Source: Streptomyces sp. CB02980
GTDB taxonomy: Bacteria > Actinomycetota > Actinomycetes > Streptomycetales > Streptomycetaceae
Assembly (NCBI RefSeq): GCF_014451325.2
Contig: NZ_JACSCH020000014.1
Span: 211,743-275,742, forward strand
DNA: 64,000 nucleotides
Direction of reading: 5' to 3'
Below, one piece after another: positions 47,623 to 58,548 of this stretch. Each line of letters begins with the position of its first letter. Position 1 is the stretch's first letter. A model generated the notes under the pieces. It worked only from the letters and a program-made list of their open reading frames with translations, made no database searches and had not been told where the DNA came from. The translations under genes were made by a program, and so were the position numbers.

Positions 47623-47916
47623 GTGATCTCTACCCGACGCATTTCCTCAGTTCTCGCCGTCGCCGCCGCCTTCTCGTGCCTCGGCGCGTCCGCGGCGCAG
47701 GCCGTCGCCACCACCAGCCCGCTCGGCCCGCCGATCAACCCGGTCAGCGAGCTCGACGCGCTCGCCACGACCGGGATTCCCGAGGAGTCCAAGGCGCAGT
47801 TCCCCGGCATCGCGGGTCAGCTCGGCGGGCTCAGCCAGGTGCACCAGGTGAACCAGCTCCACCAGCTCACCGACCTGGCCGCGCCGGCCACCGGGCTGCT
47901 GCCCGAGGTCTCCTGA
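47623..47916 (+). CDS. Small secreted protein of unknown function
   Basis: A 97-residue exported protein. Starts at GTG 47623, after GAGGG. The signal peptide is 1-28 (MISTRRISSVLAVAAAFSCL then GASAAQA). The mature part is about 70 residues, rich in Leu, Pro, Gln and Val, with VNQLHQLTDLAAPATGLL near 78. It contains His-Gln-Val/Leu steps (VHQVNQLHQLTDL). I recognise it only as a type of small secreted protein found across Streptomyces. It is followed by a clear terminator. Confidence 0.7.
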   Translation: MISTRRISSVLAVAAAFSCLGASAAQAVATTSPLGPPINPVSELDALATTGIPEESKAQFPGIAGQLGGLSQVHQVNQLHQLTDLAAPATGLLPEVS

Positions 47917-47933
47917 CCGGTCCTCCGGACGGA

Positions 47934-47970
47934 AGAACCGGCATCGCGCGGAGAGCGCGGTGCCGGTTCT
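47934..47970 (+). terminator. Terminator after the small secreted protein gene
   Basis: A 10-bp outer stem (AGAACCGGCA with TGCCGGTTCT) encloses a GC-rich inner stem; it is followed by CTGTTG. It ends 25 bp before the EF-hand gene's stop codon on the other strand and may serve both. Confidence 0.8.
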
Positions 47971-47994
47971 CTGTTGCGCGGGTGCGGTCCGGTG

Positions 47995-48246
47995 TCACCA
48001 GCCGAAGCGGCGGTCGACCAGCGCGGCGAACTCCTCGAACGACAGGACGCGGTCGCCGTTCTGGTCGGCCTGGTCGAACAGGGCCGAGGCGTCGTCGTCG
48101 GTCCCCACGCCCCACGCGGGGATCACGCCCTGCGCGGCCAGGGTCGGGCCCTTGGCCCGCAGCGCGTTGATGACCTCGATGCGCGTCAGGCTGCCGTCAT
48201 GGTCGAGGTCGAGCGCGTCGAAGAGAGTACGGGCCTTGTCGCTCAT
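47995..48246 (-). CDS. EF-hand calcium-binding protein
   Basis: An 83-residue calmodulin-like protein with two EF-hands: DLDHDGSLTRIE at about 13-24 and DQNGDRVLSFEE at about 61-72 (first loop with ligands D-x-D-x-D-G, second starting D-Q-N-G-D). It is similar in size to streptomycete calcium-binding CabC-like proteins. A calcium buffer or sensor in growth or spore germination is likely (known for relatives). It is transcribed alone toward the terminator. Confidence 0.92.
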   Translation of the reverse strand: MSDKARTLFDALDLDHDGSLTRIEVINALRAKGPTLAAQGVIPAWGVGTDDDASALFDQADQNGDRVLSFEEFAALVDRRFGW

Positions 48247-48496
48247 GATGTGTCCTGCTTCCCTGGCCGTGGCTGGTGCATCGGCCGATGCGTCCCTGTG
48301 CAGAAGGACGCAGGGTTCGCCCCCCGCGTTGCCTCGGGGCTCGTCATCGAGCCTAGAAGGTGTCTTGCCGGTCGTGCCGGGCTCGGGGTTTCGGTCTCGC
48401 GTGGCGCGGGCCGGTGTGCGAAAGACCGGGCGAGAGGTTGTCCACAGGTTTCGGCGGTGCGGCCGGGGTGTCCGTGACGGCCGATAGGGTGGGTGA

Positions 48497-50587
<2,091 letters not shown>

Positions 50588-50677
50588 GCGACCGGCGACG
50601 GCCCCCCGCCCACGGACCCCGCCCCCACCGACCTCGCCCCCGTACTCCTCACCCCGTACCCCTCGCCTCCGTATCCC

Positions 50678-51955
50678 TCAGGCGGGCTGCGGGGTGAGGC
50701 GGCGCAGGCCCCGGCGGTCGTAGTACAGGGTCATGGCGAAGCCGAACGCCAGGGCCAGAACCGTGCCGACGGCGATCATGATCCACCCGCGGGCCAGACC
50801 CGCGTCGGCGCGGGCGTCGAAGTACAGGATGGAGCGGACACCCGCGCTGAGCTGGTGCATAGGCTCGAAGATGCCCAGGAAGCGGAAGAAGCCCGGGGTG
50901 GCCTCCAGGGGGACGGTCGCGCCGGATGAGGGGAGGGCGAGGGCGATGAAGACGAACATGGAGACGAGCTGGCCGATGCCGCCGAACGCGGCGTTGATGG
51001 CCTGCACGCCCAGACCGACGGCGACCGTCGCGCAGTAGGAGAACAGCCACAGCATCGGCAGGTGCGAGGCGTCCATGCCCAGGACCGTGATCGTGGCCAC
51101 CATGACGAGCGTCGTGGTGAGGACCGAGATGCCCGCCGTCATCAGCATCTTCAGGACCAGCGTCTGCGTGCGGTCGATCGGGACCGTCGGGTGCCGGGAG
51201 TGCCAGGGGCCGATCTCGCTGTCGGCGTAGCCGAGCGCGGTGTCGACGCCGCTGTTGACGAGGTTGCCGCCGATGAAGCCGCCGAGGACGAGCAGCAGGG
51301 TGAAGTAGAAGGCGGTGAGGCCCAGACCGCTGTGCCGGCCGATCGGATGGCCGACCTGGGTGGAGACGGCGACCGGGTCGGTCAGGAGCAGCCGGGTCGT
51401 CGGGACGTCGGTGGAGGCGGTGAGCTGCTTGCCGATGGTCAGCGAGGCCTGATGGGCGGCGTTCTGGTTGATCTGGGCCGTGATCGACGAACCCAGACTG
51501 CCGAGGCCGGGATTGGTGAGCACGGTGATCGTCGGCCGTACCGTCGCCCGGTTCGTGGTCAGGGCGGCGACGGACGCGGTGAAGTTCTCCGGGACGACGA
51601 GGGCGCCGAAGATCTCGCCGGACGCCAGCGCGTCCTGCGCCTGTGCGCGGTCGAGCCGCCGCCAGTCGACGCTGGTCTTCGAGGAACCGGCGGCGACGAT
51701 CCCGTCGGTGATCTGCTTCCCCAAGGTCTCCCGCTGTCCGGGCAGCGGGGTGCCCCGGTCCTCGTCGACGAGGGCGACGGGCAGCTGGTGCAGGTTCTCG
51801 TTCGGGTTGAGGATGCCGCCCATGTAGAGGAGCGAGAGGCCCACGGCGACCAGTGCGCTCAGGACGGTCGGTACGAGCCACAGTTTGGGGTTCCGGACGA
51901 GGGTCCGGGCGCGGACCTGCGGGCCGGGGGTGTGCGGGGGGATCGCGGACGTCAT
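50678..51955 (-). CDS. ABC-2-like membrane protein (YhgE/Pip, DUF3533)
   Basis: A 425-residue membrane protein. It starts at the ATG at 51955; a longer frame upstream runs through GC-rich repeats. One N-terminal helix (KLWLVPTVLSALVAVGLSLL, near 25-45) leads to a ~170-residue extracytoplasmic domain with the DUF3533-type QLPVALVDEDRGTPLPGQ near 60, SGEIFGALVVPENFTASVAA near 118 and NQNAAHQASLTIGKQL near 165; five helices follow (for example FYFTLLLVLGGFIGGNLVNS, VLTTTLVMVATITVLGM and LVSMFVFIALALPSSGATV). Related to YhgE/Pip phage-infection and ABC-2 permeases. No ATPase gene lies beside it. Confidence 0.88.
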   Translation of the reverse strand: MTSAIPPHTPGPQVRARTLVRNPKLWLVPTVLSALVAVGLSLLYMGGILNPNENLHQLPVALVDEDRGTPLPGQRETLGKQITDGIVAAGSSKTSVDWRRLDRAQAQDALASGEIFGALVVPENFTASVAALTTNRATVRPTITVLTNPGLGSLGSSITAQINQNAAHQASLTIGKQLTASTDVPTTRLLLTDPVAVSTQVGHPIGRHSGLGLTAFYFTLLLVLGGFIGGNLVNSGVDTALGYADSEIGPWHSRHPTVPIDRTQTLVLKMLMTAGISVLTTTLVMVATITVLGMDASHLPMLWLFSYCATVAVGLGVQAINAAFGGIGQLVSMFVFIALALPSSGATVPLEATPGFFRFLGIFEPMHQLSAGVRSILYFDARADAGLARGWIMIAVGTVLALAFGFAMTLYYDRRGLRRLTPQPA

Positions 51956-52029
51956 GGTGTCATCGTCGACGCGCGCGCCGTCGTGGCGGGGATTGCGGCC
52001 CGTACGGGTGGGGCGGGCGTGTCGGCCCC

Positions 52030-52097
52030 GGCGGGCGTACCGGCGCGTTCGCGTACCGGCTTCGGCGGGCGTACCGGCGCGTTCGCGCACCGGCTTC
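52030..52097. repeat. 34-bp tandem repeat upstream of the Clp gene
   Basis: Two copies of a 34-bp unit beginning GGCGGGCGTACCGGCGCG (52030-52063 and 52064-52097, one or two mismatches) and a third degenerate copy. It lies in the 257-bp gap between the divergent permease and Clp ATPase genes, upstream of a possible -10 TATACA at 52162-52167. Confidence 0.75.
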
Positions 52098-52212
52098 GGC
52101 CCGTTGGCGTACTGGCTTCGGCGCGTGCTTTCCGCAGGGCCTCATTCCGGTTGCGTCGCCCTATACACCACGTTTGAGTGGGAATGACCCCTCATGCGTC
52201 TCTGGAGCTGAC

Positions 52213-54771
52213 ATGTCGATGGCGTTCGGTTCACCCTTCGGTTCGTCCGATCCGTTCAGCGACATGCTGAACCGGTTCTTCGGAATGTCGCCGGGGTCGT
52301 CGCCCCCGGCCGTGCAGCGCGTACCGATCGGCCGTCTCCTGACCGAGTCCTCGCACGAACTCCTCAATCTGGCCGCCCGGAAGGCCGTCGAGGACGGCAC
52401 GTCCGACCTCGACACGGAACACCTGCTGTGGGCGGCGACCCAGGTCGACCCCTCGCGCAGGCTGCTGTCCCAGGTCGGCGTCGACCCCGAGGCGCTCGCC
52501 GCCCAGCTCGACCGGGTACTGCCCCGGGAGTCCGGCGAGCCCTCGTCGGAGCCCGGACTCACCCCGGCGGCCAAGCGCACGCTCGCCGCCGCCTACGGCC
52601 GCTCGCAGGAGGCGGGCGTGTCGTACATCGGCCCCGAGCACATCCTCGCGGCGCTCCTCGACGACTCCGACTCGGGGGCGACCCGGCTCCTGGGCGCGGA
52701 CGACCACGACGTGAAGAAGCTGCGCGGCCTCACGGACCAGGCGGCCCGCTCCGACGGCGGTGCCCCGGCCGCCGGAAAGCAGCAGAGGCAGCCCGCCACC
52801 ACCCTGGACGAGTTCGGCAGGGACCTCACGGACGAGGCGAAGGCGGGCAGGCTCGACCCGGTGGTCGGCCGCGCCGAGGAGATCGAGCAGACCATCGAGA
52901 TCCTCTCGCGGCGCTCCAAGAACAACCCCGTGCTCATCGGCGAGCCCGGCGTCGGCAAGACCGCCATCGTCGAGGGCCTCGCCCAGCGGATCGTGGCGGG
53001 CGAGGTGCCCGACACCCTGAAGGGCAAGCGGGTCGTCTCCCTGGACCTGTCCGGCCTGGTGGCCGGAGCGCAGTACCGCGGCCAGTTCGAGGAGCGCCTC
53101 AAGAAGGTCATCGAGGACGTCCAGCAGGCCGGCGGCGACATCATCCTCTTCATCGACGAACTCCACACGGTCGTCGGCGCGGGCGCGTCGGGCGAGGGAG
53201 CGATGGACGCGGGCAACATGCTCAAGCCCGCCCTCGCGCGCGGTGAGCTGCACGTCGTCGGCGCGACGACGATCGACGAGTACCGCAAGCACATCGAGAA
53301 GGACGCCGCACTCGAACGGCGCTTCCAGCCCGTCCTCATTCCGGAACCGACGGTCGAGGAGACCGTGCAGATCCTCGAAGGCCTGCGGGACGCGTACGAG
53401 GCCCACCACCAGGTCCGGTTCGCCGACGGCGCCCTCGCGGCGGCGGCGGAGCTCTCCGACCGGTACATCAGCGACCGCTTCCTGCCCGACAAGGCCATCG
53501 ACCTGATGGACCAGGCGGGCGCGCGCGTACGGCTGCGCAGCGCCGGCCGCTCCACCGAGGTCGTCAGCCGGGAGGACCGGCTCGCCAAGCTCCAGCGGGA
53601 GAAGGACCAGGCCGTGGCCTCCGAGCAGTTCGAGAAGGCCTCGGACCTGAAGCGGCAGATGGCCGACGTGGAGGGCGAACTCGCGGGCATCGAGGAGCGC
53701 CGCGAGGGTGTCGTCTCGGTCACGGCCGCCGACATCGCCGACATCGTCTCGCGCCGCACCGGCATCCCCGTCTCCCAGCTCACCGCCAGCGAGAAGGAGA
53801 AGCTCCTCAAGCTGGAGGAGGAGATGCACGCCCGGATCGTCGGCCAGGACGAGGCGGTCACCGCGGTCTCCGAGGCCGTACGCCGCAACCGCGCCGGCAT
53901 GGGCGACCCGAACCGCCCCGTCGGCTCGTTCCTCTTCCTCGGCCCCACGGGCGTCGGCAAGACCGAACTCGCCAAGACCCTCGCCGAACTGCTCTTCGGC
54001 GAGGACGACCGCATGATCCGGTTCGACATGAGCGAGTTCCAGGAGAAGCACACCGTCGCCCGGCTCGTCGGAGCGCCTCCCGGATACGTCGGTTACGAGG
54101 AGGCCGGCCAGCTCACCGAGAAGGTGCGCCGCAACCCGTACAGCGTGGTCCTCTTCGACGAGGTGGAGAAGGCGCACCCCGACGTCTTCAACACGCTGCT
54201 CCAGATCCTCGACGACGGGCGGCTCACCGACGGACAGGGCCGCACGGTCGACTTCCGGCACTGCGTCATCATCATGACGTCCAACATCGGCGCCCACCGG
54301 ATCCTCGCCCACGAGGGCGACGCGGCCGAGCTCAAGGGCGAGCTGATGGAGGATCTGCGGGGCCGGTTCCTGCCCGAGTTCCTCAACCGCATCGACGACA
54401 TCATCGTCTTCCACAGCCTCACCGAGAAGGACCTGTCGGAGATCGTCGACCACCTCCTGGACCGCAGCAAGCACCGGGTGCACGCCCAGGGCATGACCCT
54501 CGAGGTCACCGAGTCGGCGAAGAAGCTGCTCGTGGCCCACGGCTACCAGCCGGAGTTCGGCGCCCGCCCGCTGCGCCGGACGATCCAGACGGAACTCGAC
54601 AACCGCATCGCCTCCCTGCTGCTCGGCGGAGAGGCGGAGCCGGGGGACACGATCGTCGCCGACGTGATCGACGACTCCCTCCACTGCACGATCCAGAAGG
54701 GCGACGGCGCCGGAGCCGGGACGACCCCCGAGGCCTCCGCGACGGCCGCCGCCACCGACGGCAAGGAGTGA
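52213..54771 (+). CDS. ClpC-like AAA+ ATPase (ClpC2-type)
   Basis: An 852-residue Hsp100 ATPase. It starts at ATG 52213 (GGAG upstream) with a short extra N-terminus (SPFGSSDPFSDMLNRFFGMS, to 30). The Clp-N double repeat lies at about 40-170 (LLNLAARKAVEDGTSDLDTE). AAA-1 has VLIGEPGVGKTAIVEGLAQR near 238 and Walker B IILFIDELHTVVG. The middle region has a UVR-like EQFEKASDLKRQMADVEGEL near 475 but lacks the long coiled coil of ClpB. AAA-2 has FLFLGPTGVGKTELAKTLAE near 575 and VVLFDEVEKAHPDVFN. No IGF-type ClpP loop was seen by eye. Clp ATPases unfold proteins for ClpP or for refolding. The ribosome site is close to a possible HAIR-like half-site. Confidence 0.92.
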   Translation: MSMAFGSPFGSSDPFSDMLNRFFGMSPGSSPPAVQRVPIGRLLTESSHELLNLAARKAVEDGTSDLDTEHLLWAATQVDPSRRLLSQVGVDPEALAAQLDRVLPRESGEPSSEPGLTPAAKRTLAAAYGRSQEAGVSYIGPEHILAALLDDSDSGATRLLGADDHDVKKLRGLTDQAARSDGGAPAAGKQQRQPATTLDEFGRDLTDEAKAGRLDPVVGRAEEIEQTIEILSRRSKNNPVLIGEPGVGKTAIVEGLAQRIVAGEVPDTLKGKRVVSLDLSGLVAGAQYRGQFEERLKKVIEDVQQAGGDIILFIDELHTVVGAGASGEGAMDAGNMLKPALARGELHVVGATTIDEYRKHIEKDAALERRFQPVLIPEPTVEETVQILEGLRDAYEAHHQVRFADGALAAAAELSDRYISDRFLPDKAIDLMDQAGARVRLRSAGRSTEVVSREDRLAKLQREKDQAVASEQFEKASDLKRQMADVEGELAGIEERREGVVSVTAADIADIVSRRTGIPVSQLTASEKEKLLKLEEEMHARIVGQDEAVTAVSEAVRRNRAGMGDPNRPVGSFLFLGPTGVGKTELAKTLAELLFGEDDRMIRFDMSEFQEKHTVARLVGAPPGYVGYEEAGQLTEKVRRNPYSVVLFDEVEKAHPDVFNTLLQILDDGRLTDGQGRTVDFRHCVIIMTSNIGAHRILAHEGDAAELKGELMEDLRGRFLPEFLNRIDDIIVFHSLTEKDLSEIVDHLLDRSKHRVHAQGMTLEVTESAKKLLVAHGYQPEFGARPLRRTIQTELDNRIASLLLGGEAEPGDTIVADVIDDSLHCTIQKGDGAGAGTTPEASATAAATDGKE

Positions 54772-54776
54772 GACCG

Positions 54777-54941
54777 ATGGCCCCGCACCACAAGTCGAAC
54801 GAACAGGTCGAGGGCGACCCCGGCACCGGGCACAGCCGCGGCATGCCCCGCCGCCCGGACGAGGACGAACTCGAAGCGCGCCTGGAGGAGGACCGCGAGG
54901 AGGCCGGCCTTCCCCCGGCCGGCGAGCGGCAGGCCGACTAG
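54777..54941 (+). CDS. Small acidic protein coupled to the Clp ATPase gene
   Basis: A 54-residue protein starting MAPHHKSNEQVEGDPGTGHS, six bases after the Clp stop and with an AAGGAG ribosome binding site. It is strongly acidic in its second half (DEDELEARLEEDREEAG) and ends ERQAD. The context suggests an adaptor or regulator of the Clp protein, or a stress protein; no domain is recognised. It is likely cotranscribed with clp and followed by a terminator. Confidence 0.8.
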   Translation: MAPHHKSNEQVEGDPGTGHSRGMPRRPDEDELEARLEEDREEAGLPPAGERQAD

Positions 54942-54953
54942 TCCGGTCTGGAT

Positions 54954-54984
54954 GGGGTGTCCTGCCGGTCGAGCAGGACACCCC
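54954..54984 (+). terminator. Terminator after the Clp operon
   Basis: A perfect 12-bp stem (GGGGTGTCCTGC with GCAGGACACCCC) and a seven-base loop, 13 bp after the small protein's stop codon. Confidence 0.88.
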
Positions 54985-55308
54985 CGGCCCAGGACCTGCA
55001 ACTTCACGATGCACGTCGATCACTGAGGGTGGGGGCGGCACGGCCCGATGTCGCGGCTCGATGACATCCGTCGGTCGGTGGTGCGTGCTGGTGAGGGGAA
55101 GTTCATCGCTGCGCCGTTGGGCGCCTGCCCAGGCTTCAAACTGCGTGAGACATGCGATGTTTGACGTGTGCCGATGAGTGCATGATCTATCAAGTCGCGC
55201 AAATCGGGTGCCTGTTGCTCTCTTTCCTCCGTTCAAATCGGTTGACATTCGGGAGTGGAATGTCGGAGGTTCGGCCGTGACCCACCGATGCACCACAGGG
55301 CCGGAGAG
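54985..55308. other. Low-GC intergenic stretch before the esterase gene
   Basis: About 320 bp with a base composition clearly below its surroundings (for example 55140-55260). A TTGACA hexamer at 55242-55247 may be a -35 element with no good -10. GGAGG at 55265-55269 is a good ribosome site, but the GTG it points to (55277) is out of frame with the esterase and closes after 15 codons. The stretch may be a remnant of the 5' part of the esterase gene or an old insertion. Confidence 0.45.
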
Positions 55309-56511
55309 ATGGGCACGCAGATGACTTTCAGAGACAGGAACCCGAAGCTGGGGCGCGGGAGTCGCCCGGCGGCGCTTGCCGCGGTGGACGCGGGCTCGTG
55401 GTACAGCGGCAAGGCTGTCGAGGTCCGGAACGCCGCCACCACGGACGGTGCCGAGGTTGTGCGGTTCACCGACCGGGGCGGCGCCAACCAGCAGTGGCAA
55501 CCGGTCCCCGTGAAGAGCGTCTCGGAGCAGGTGCACACCGTAGGGCGGGTCAAGGACCTGGGGGAAACGGTGCAGTTCAGCTGGCCCGGGGTGTACTTCG
55601 AGGGCCGCTTCCGCGGGACCGGCCTCGGGGTGGTGCTCGACTGCGCGGCCGCCGACTACGACGTCCAGGTCGACGGGGCCACCGTCGCCACCCTGGTCAC
55701 ACCCGGTGACACCACGCACTGGATCAACGGCCTCCGGAACGGCGAGCACACGGTCCGGGTCGTCAAACGCAACGACACCCCGGGGGACACCAGCACGTTC
55801 GGAGGCTTCGTCGCCGCGCCCGGGGGCGCCGTACTGAGCAAGCCGGCGCCCCGGGACCGCCAGATCGAGTTCATCGGGGACTCCCTCACGGTGGGCTACG
55901 GCAATGTCTCGGGCACCCGCGACTGCAATCCGGAGCAGCTCAAGCGGAACACCAACACCGACGTGAGCCACGGCGCCCTCACCGCCCAGCAGCTGGACGC
56001 CGATTACCAGATCAACGGCTTCTCCGGCCTCGGCATGGTGCGCAACGTCGCCGGCATCTCCCCGGACGTCACGTACCGGACCTACTACGACCGCGCCCTG
56101 CTGAACGTGGACGGCGACGTCTGGCAGAACCCGGGGACGTGGCGCCCCCAGATCGTGGTGGTCAACCTCGGCGCCAACGACTTCTCCGATCTCACCCCCG
56201 GTGAACCGTGGACGCCCGACAGCCTCGCGGCCGCCTACCGCACCGCCTACGGCGAGTTCCTCCGCAAACTGCGGACGCGCTACGGTGCCGGCACCACCCT
56301 CGTGGCCGTCGGCTTCGACGGAAACGCCGAGCATGTGCGGCAGGTGGTCGAGGCGTGCAACGACGCCGGCGACAGCGGGGTCCACTACTGGTTCCTCGAC
56401 CAGTCGGGCCTGGACTTCCTCGGATGTGACCGGCACACCTCGGCTCACGACGACCGGGTGATCGCCGACCGGCTTGCCCCGTTCCTCAGCAGCCTGCCGA
56501 CCGGATGGTGA
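55309..56511 (+). CDS. SGNH/CE2-type esterase with an eroded N-terminus
   Basis: About 400 residues from the ATG at 55309 (start unsure; ATGs at 55288 and 55321 are alternatives). The core from residue ~75 is a carbohydrate esterase 2-like enzyme: a jelly-roll N-domain (VYFEGRFRGTGLGVVLDCAA) and an SGNH domain with RQIEFIGDSLTVGYGNVSG near 185, VVVNLGANDFSDLTPG near 284 and the Asp/His end DRHTSAHDDRV near 385. It should deacetylate acetylated sugars outside the cell. In front lies a piece of a ricin-type lectin repeat (WYSGKAVEVRNAATTDGAEV and ANQQWQPV), without the rest of that domain and without a signal peptide. A gene that lost its 5' half is the likely reading. Confidence 0.75.
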   Translation: MGTQMTFRDRNPKLGRGSRPAALAAVDAGSWYSGKAVEVRNAATTDGAEVVRFTDRGGANQQWQPVPVKSVSEQVHTVGRVKDLGETVQFSWPGVYFEGRFRGTGLGVVLDCAAADYDVQVDGATVATLVTPGDTTHWINGLRNGEHTVRVVKRNDTPGDTSTFGGFVAAPGGAVLSKPAPRDRQIEFIGDSLTVGYGNVSGTRDCNPEQLKRNTNTDVSHGALTAQQLDADYQINGFSGLGMVRNVAGISPDVTYRTYYDRALLNVDGDVWQNPGTWRPQIVVVNLGANDFSDLTPGEPWTPDSLAAAYRTAYGEFLRKLRTRYGAGTTLVAVGFDGNAEHVRQVVEACNDAGDSGVHYWFLDQSGLDFLGCDRHTSAHDDRVIADRLAPFLSSLPTGW

Positions 56512-56616
56512 GGGACATGACCACCCGTGAACCGGGCCAGGGACTGCTGCTGTGGGACAGGCTCACCGCGGCAGCGGTCCCCGGTCCCACTGTCGGGTCC
56601 GGCCGCCGGACAGGCC

Positions 56617-57534
56617 CTAGTCCGCAGGCAGCCGCTCCAGGGCGGCGGCCACATCGGTGTGGCCCGCGATCTCACGGAGGGCGCGGGCCATCACCGACCC
56701 CGGCTCCCGTGCGATCGTCACCAGGCCCATCGGCACCGACCGGGCCGGCTCGACCAGCGGCACCGCCCGCATGCCGTGCGGTACGCCGAACACATGCAGC
56801 CACGTGTGCGGCACGACACCGGCCCATCGGCCGGTCCTGACATGGGCGAAGAGCACGGCCACCGAGTCCGTCTCGACCCGGGGCGACGGCCGCACACCGG
56901 CCTCCGCGAACAGCTGGTCCAGGACCCGGCGCCCCTGCATCGCCTCCGTCAGCAGACACAGCGGCAGCCGCGCGGCCTCCGCCCAGGTCGCCGTCGCCCG
57001 ATGGACGGGGGTGTCGGCGGCCCCGGTGAGGAGCACGTACCGCTCCTCGTACAGCGGAACCGTCCGGAACTGCTCCCCGACGCCCTCGTGGAGGTACGTG
57101 ATCCCGGCGTCGATCTCGAAGTTCCGCAGCTGCCGGAGCACGTCCTCCGACTGGAGGTCCCCTATCACCTCCACCGTGACCAGCGGATGCGCCAGACAGA
57201 ACGGCGCGGTCAGCAGGGCGACGGCGCCGGACGCCGTCGGCACCGAGCCGATCCGCATCCGGCCGCTCAGTCCGGTACGGAGATGGCCGACCTCGCTCTT
57301 GAGGGCGTCACGGTCGGCCAGGATCCGCTGCGCCCACACCACGATGCGCTCGCCCTCGGGCGTGAGGCCCTCGTACTTGCGGCCGCGCAGCACCAGCGGG
57401 ACGTCGAGCTCCTCCTCCAGCTTGCGGATCGCCTCCGAGAGCGCGGGCTGGGAGACGTGGCAGGCCTGGGCGGCGCGGGCGAAATGGCGCTCGCGGGAGA
57501 GGGCCACCAGGTACTCGAGTTGACGGAACAGCAC
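56617..57534 (-). CDS. LysR-family transcriptional regulator
   Basis: A 305-residue LysR regulator starting at GTG 57534 (MLFRQLEYLVALSRERHF). The winged HTH lies at 1-60 (FARAAQACHVSQPALSEAIR and KLEEELDVPLVLRGRKYEG). The effector domain follows with RMRIGSVPTASGAVALLTAP near 93 and EIDAGITYLHEGVGEQFRTV near 140. The gene is adjacent to and co-directional with fdhD-fdhF, 76 bp after fdhD. As it lies downstream of the FDH genes and not divergent, its control of them is a guess; similar LysR proteins next to formate dehydrogenase genes are known to respond to formate or oxalate. Confidence 0.9.
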   Translation of the reverse strand: MLFRQLEYLVALSRERHFARAAQACHVSQPALSEAIRKLEEELDVPLVLRGRKYEGLTPEGERIVVWAQRILADRDALKSEVGHLRTGLSGRMRIGSVPTASGAVALLTAPFCLAHPLVTVEVIGDLQSEDVLRQLRNFEIDAGITYLHEGVGEQFRTVPLYEERYVLLTGAADTPVHRATATWAEAARLPLCLLTEAMQGRRVLDQLFAEAGVRPSPRVETDSVAVLFAHVRTGRWAGVVPHTWLHVFGVPHGMRAVPLVEPARSVPMGLVTIAREPGSVMARALREIAGHTDVAAALERLPAD

Positions 57535-57609
57535 CCCATGGGTGTACCCGACGGGTCGGCGCAACACCAATCGCCCCACCGTGGCCCGCCGGCTCCCGGC
57601 GCGTAAGGA

Positions 57610-58446
57610 TCAGGCCACGGGCACGGAGCTCAGCCGCTCGTCGCCCGTGTACACGTTCATCGAGGACCCGCGCAGGAAGCCGACCAGGGTCAGCCCGCTC
57701 TCCGCCGCGAGGTCCACCGCGAGCGAGGAAGGCGCCGAGACCGCCGCGAGCAGCGGGATCCCGGCCATGACCGCCTTCTGCACCAGCTCGAACGAGGCAC
57801 GGCCGCTCACCATCAGGACCGACTCGCGCAGCGGCAGGAGTCCCTCGCGCAGCGCGTGGCCCACGACCTTGTCGACGGCGTTGTGCCGGCCGACGTCCTC
57901 CCGCAGGCACACCAGCTCGCCCTCGGCGGTGAAGAGCCCGGCGGCGTGCAGCCCGCCCGTGGTGTCGAAGACCCGCTGGGCCGCCCGCAGCCGGTCCGGC
58001 AGGGCCGCGAGGACGTCCGTGCCGATGCGCAGCGGATCCTCGGCGACCGACCAGGCGGCCGTCGTGCGCACCGCGTCCAGGCTGGCCTTGCCGCACAGAC
58101 CGCACGAGGAGGTCGTGTAGAAGTTCCGCTCCAGGGACGCGTCGGGGGCGGCGACGCCGGGCGCCAGACCCACGTCGACCACGTTGTACGTGTTGCCGCC
58201 GTCCGCCGTGGCCCCCGCGCAGTAGCGGATACCGGCCACGTCCTCGGCGGAGTGCACCACGCCCTCGCTGACCAGGAAGCCGACCGCGAGGTCGAAGTCG
58301 TCGCCCGGGGTCCGCATGGTCACCGTCAGCGGGCGCCCGCCGACCCTGATCTCCATCGGCTCCTCGGCGGCCAGGGTGTCCGGGCGGTAGGAGGAGTCCC
58401 CCTCGCGCACGCGCAGGACGCGCCGCCGCACGGTCACTCGTCCCAT
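57610..58446 (-). CDS. fdhD: Formate dehydrogenase accessory sulfurtransferase FdhD
   Basis: A 278-residue FdhD, which transfers sulfur to the molybdopterin cofactor of formate dehydrogenase. The ATG at 58446 has GAGAGGAAC upstream. Motifs: the substrate-side LTVTMRTPGDDFDLAVGFL near 40, the redox pair in TTSSCGLCGKASLDAV near 115 (C-x2-C), EDVGRHNAVDKVVGHAL near 185 and VSGRASFELVQKAVMAGIP near 212. It sits directly downstream of fdhF (102 bp), probably the same operon. Confidence 0.95.
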   Translation of the reverse strand: MGRVTVRRRVLRVREGDSSYRPDTLAAEEPMEIRVGGRPLTVTMRTPGDDFDLAVGFLVSEGVVHSAEDVAGIRYCAGATADGGNTYNVVDVGLAPGVAAPDASLERNFYTTSSCGLCGKASLDAVRTTAAWSVAEDPLRIGTDVLAALPDRLRAAQRVFDTTGGLHAAGLFTAEGELVCLREDVGRHNAVDKVVGHALREGLLPLRESVLMVSGRASFELVQKAVMAGIPLLAAVSAPSSLAVDLAAESGLTLVGFLRGSSMNVYTGDERLSSVPVA

Positions 58447-58548
58447 GGTTCGTTCCTCTCCTCGGAGCGCCGCTCCGACGCTGCTCGATGTGTGGCCCGG
58501 TCGTCCGGTCGTCCGGTCGTGCCTGTTCGGGGGCTGTCTACGACTCTG

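Noticed and set aside
52171..52195. HAIR-like inverted repeat (TTGAGT...CCTCA) before the Clp gene
   Set aside because: Matches the HspR/HAIR consensus in only part of the arms; not called as a feature.
55309..55560. Complete ricin B-type lectin domain
   Set aside because: Only one partial repeat with its QW motif is present; the rest of the domain is missing, so it is reported as an eroded N-terminus.
52231..56448. 1405-codon minus-strand frame across Clp and esterase genes
   Set aside because: Spans two unrelated plus-strand genes and their terminator, shows no domain, and has shadow composition.
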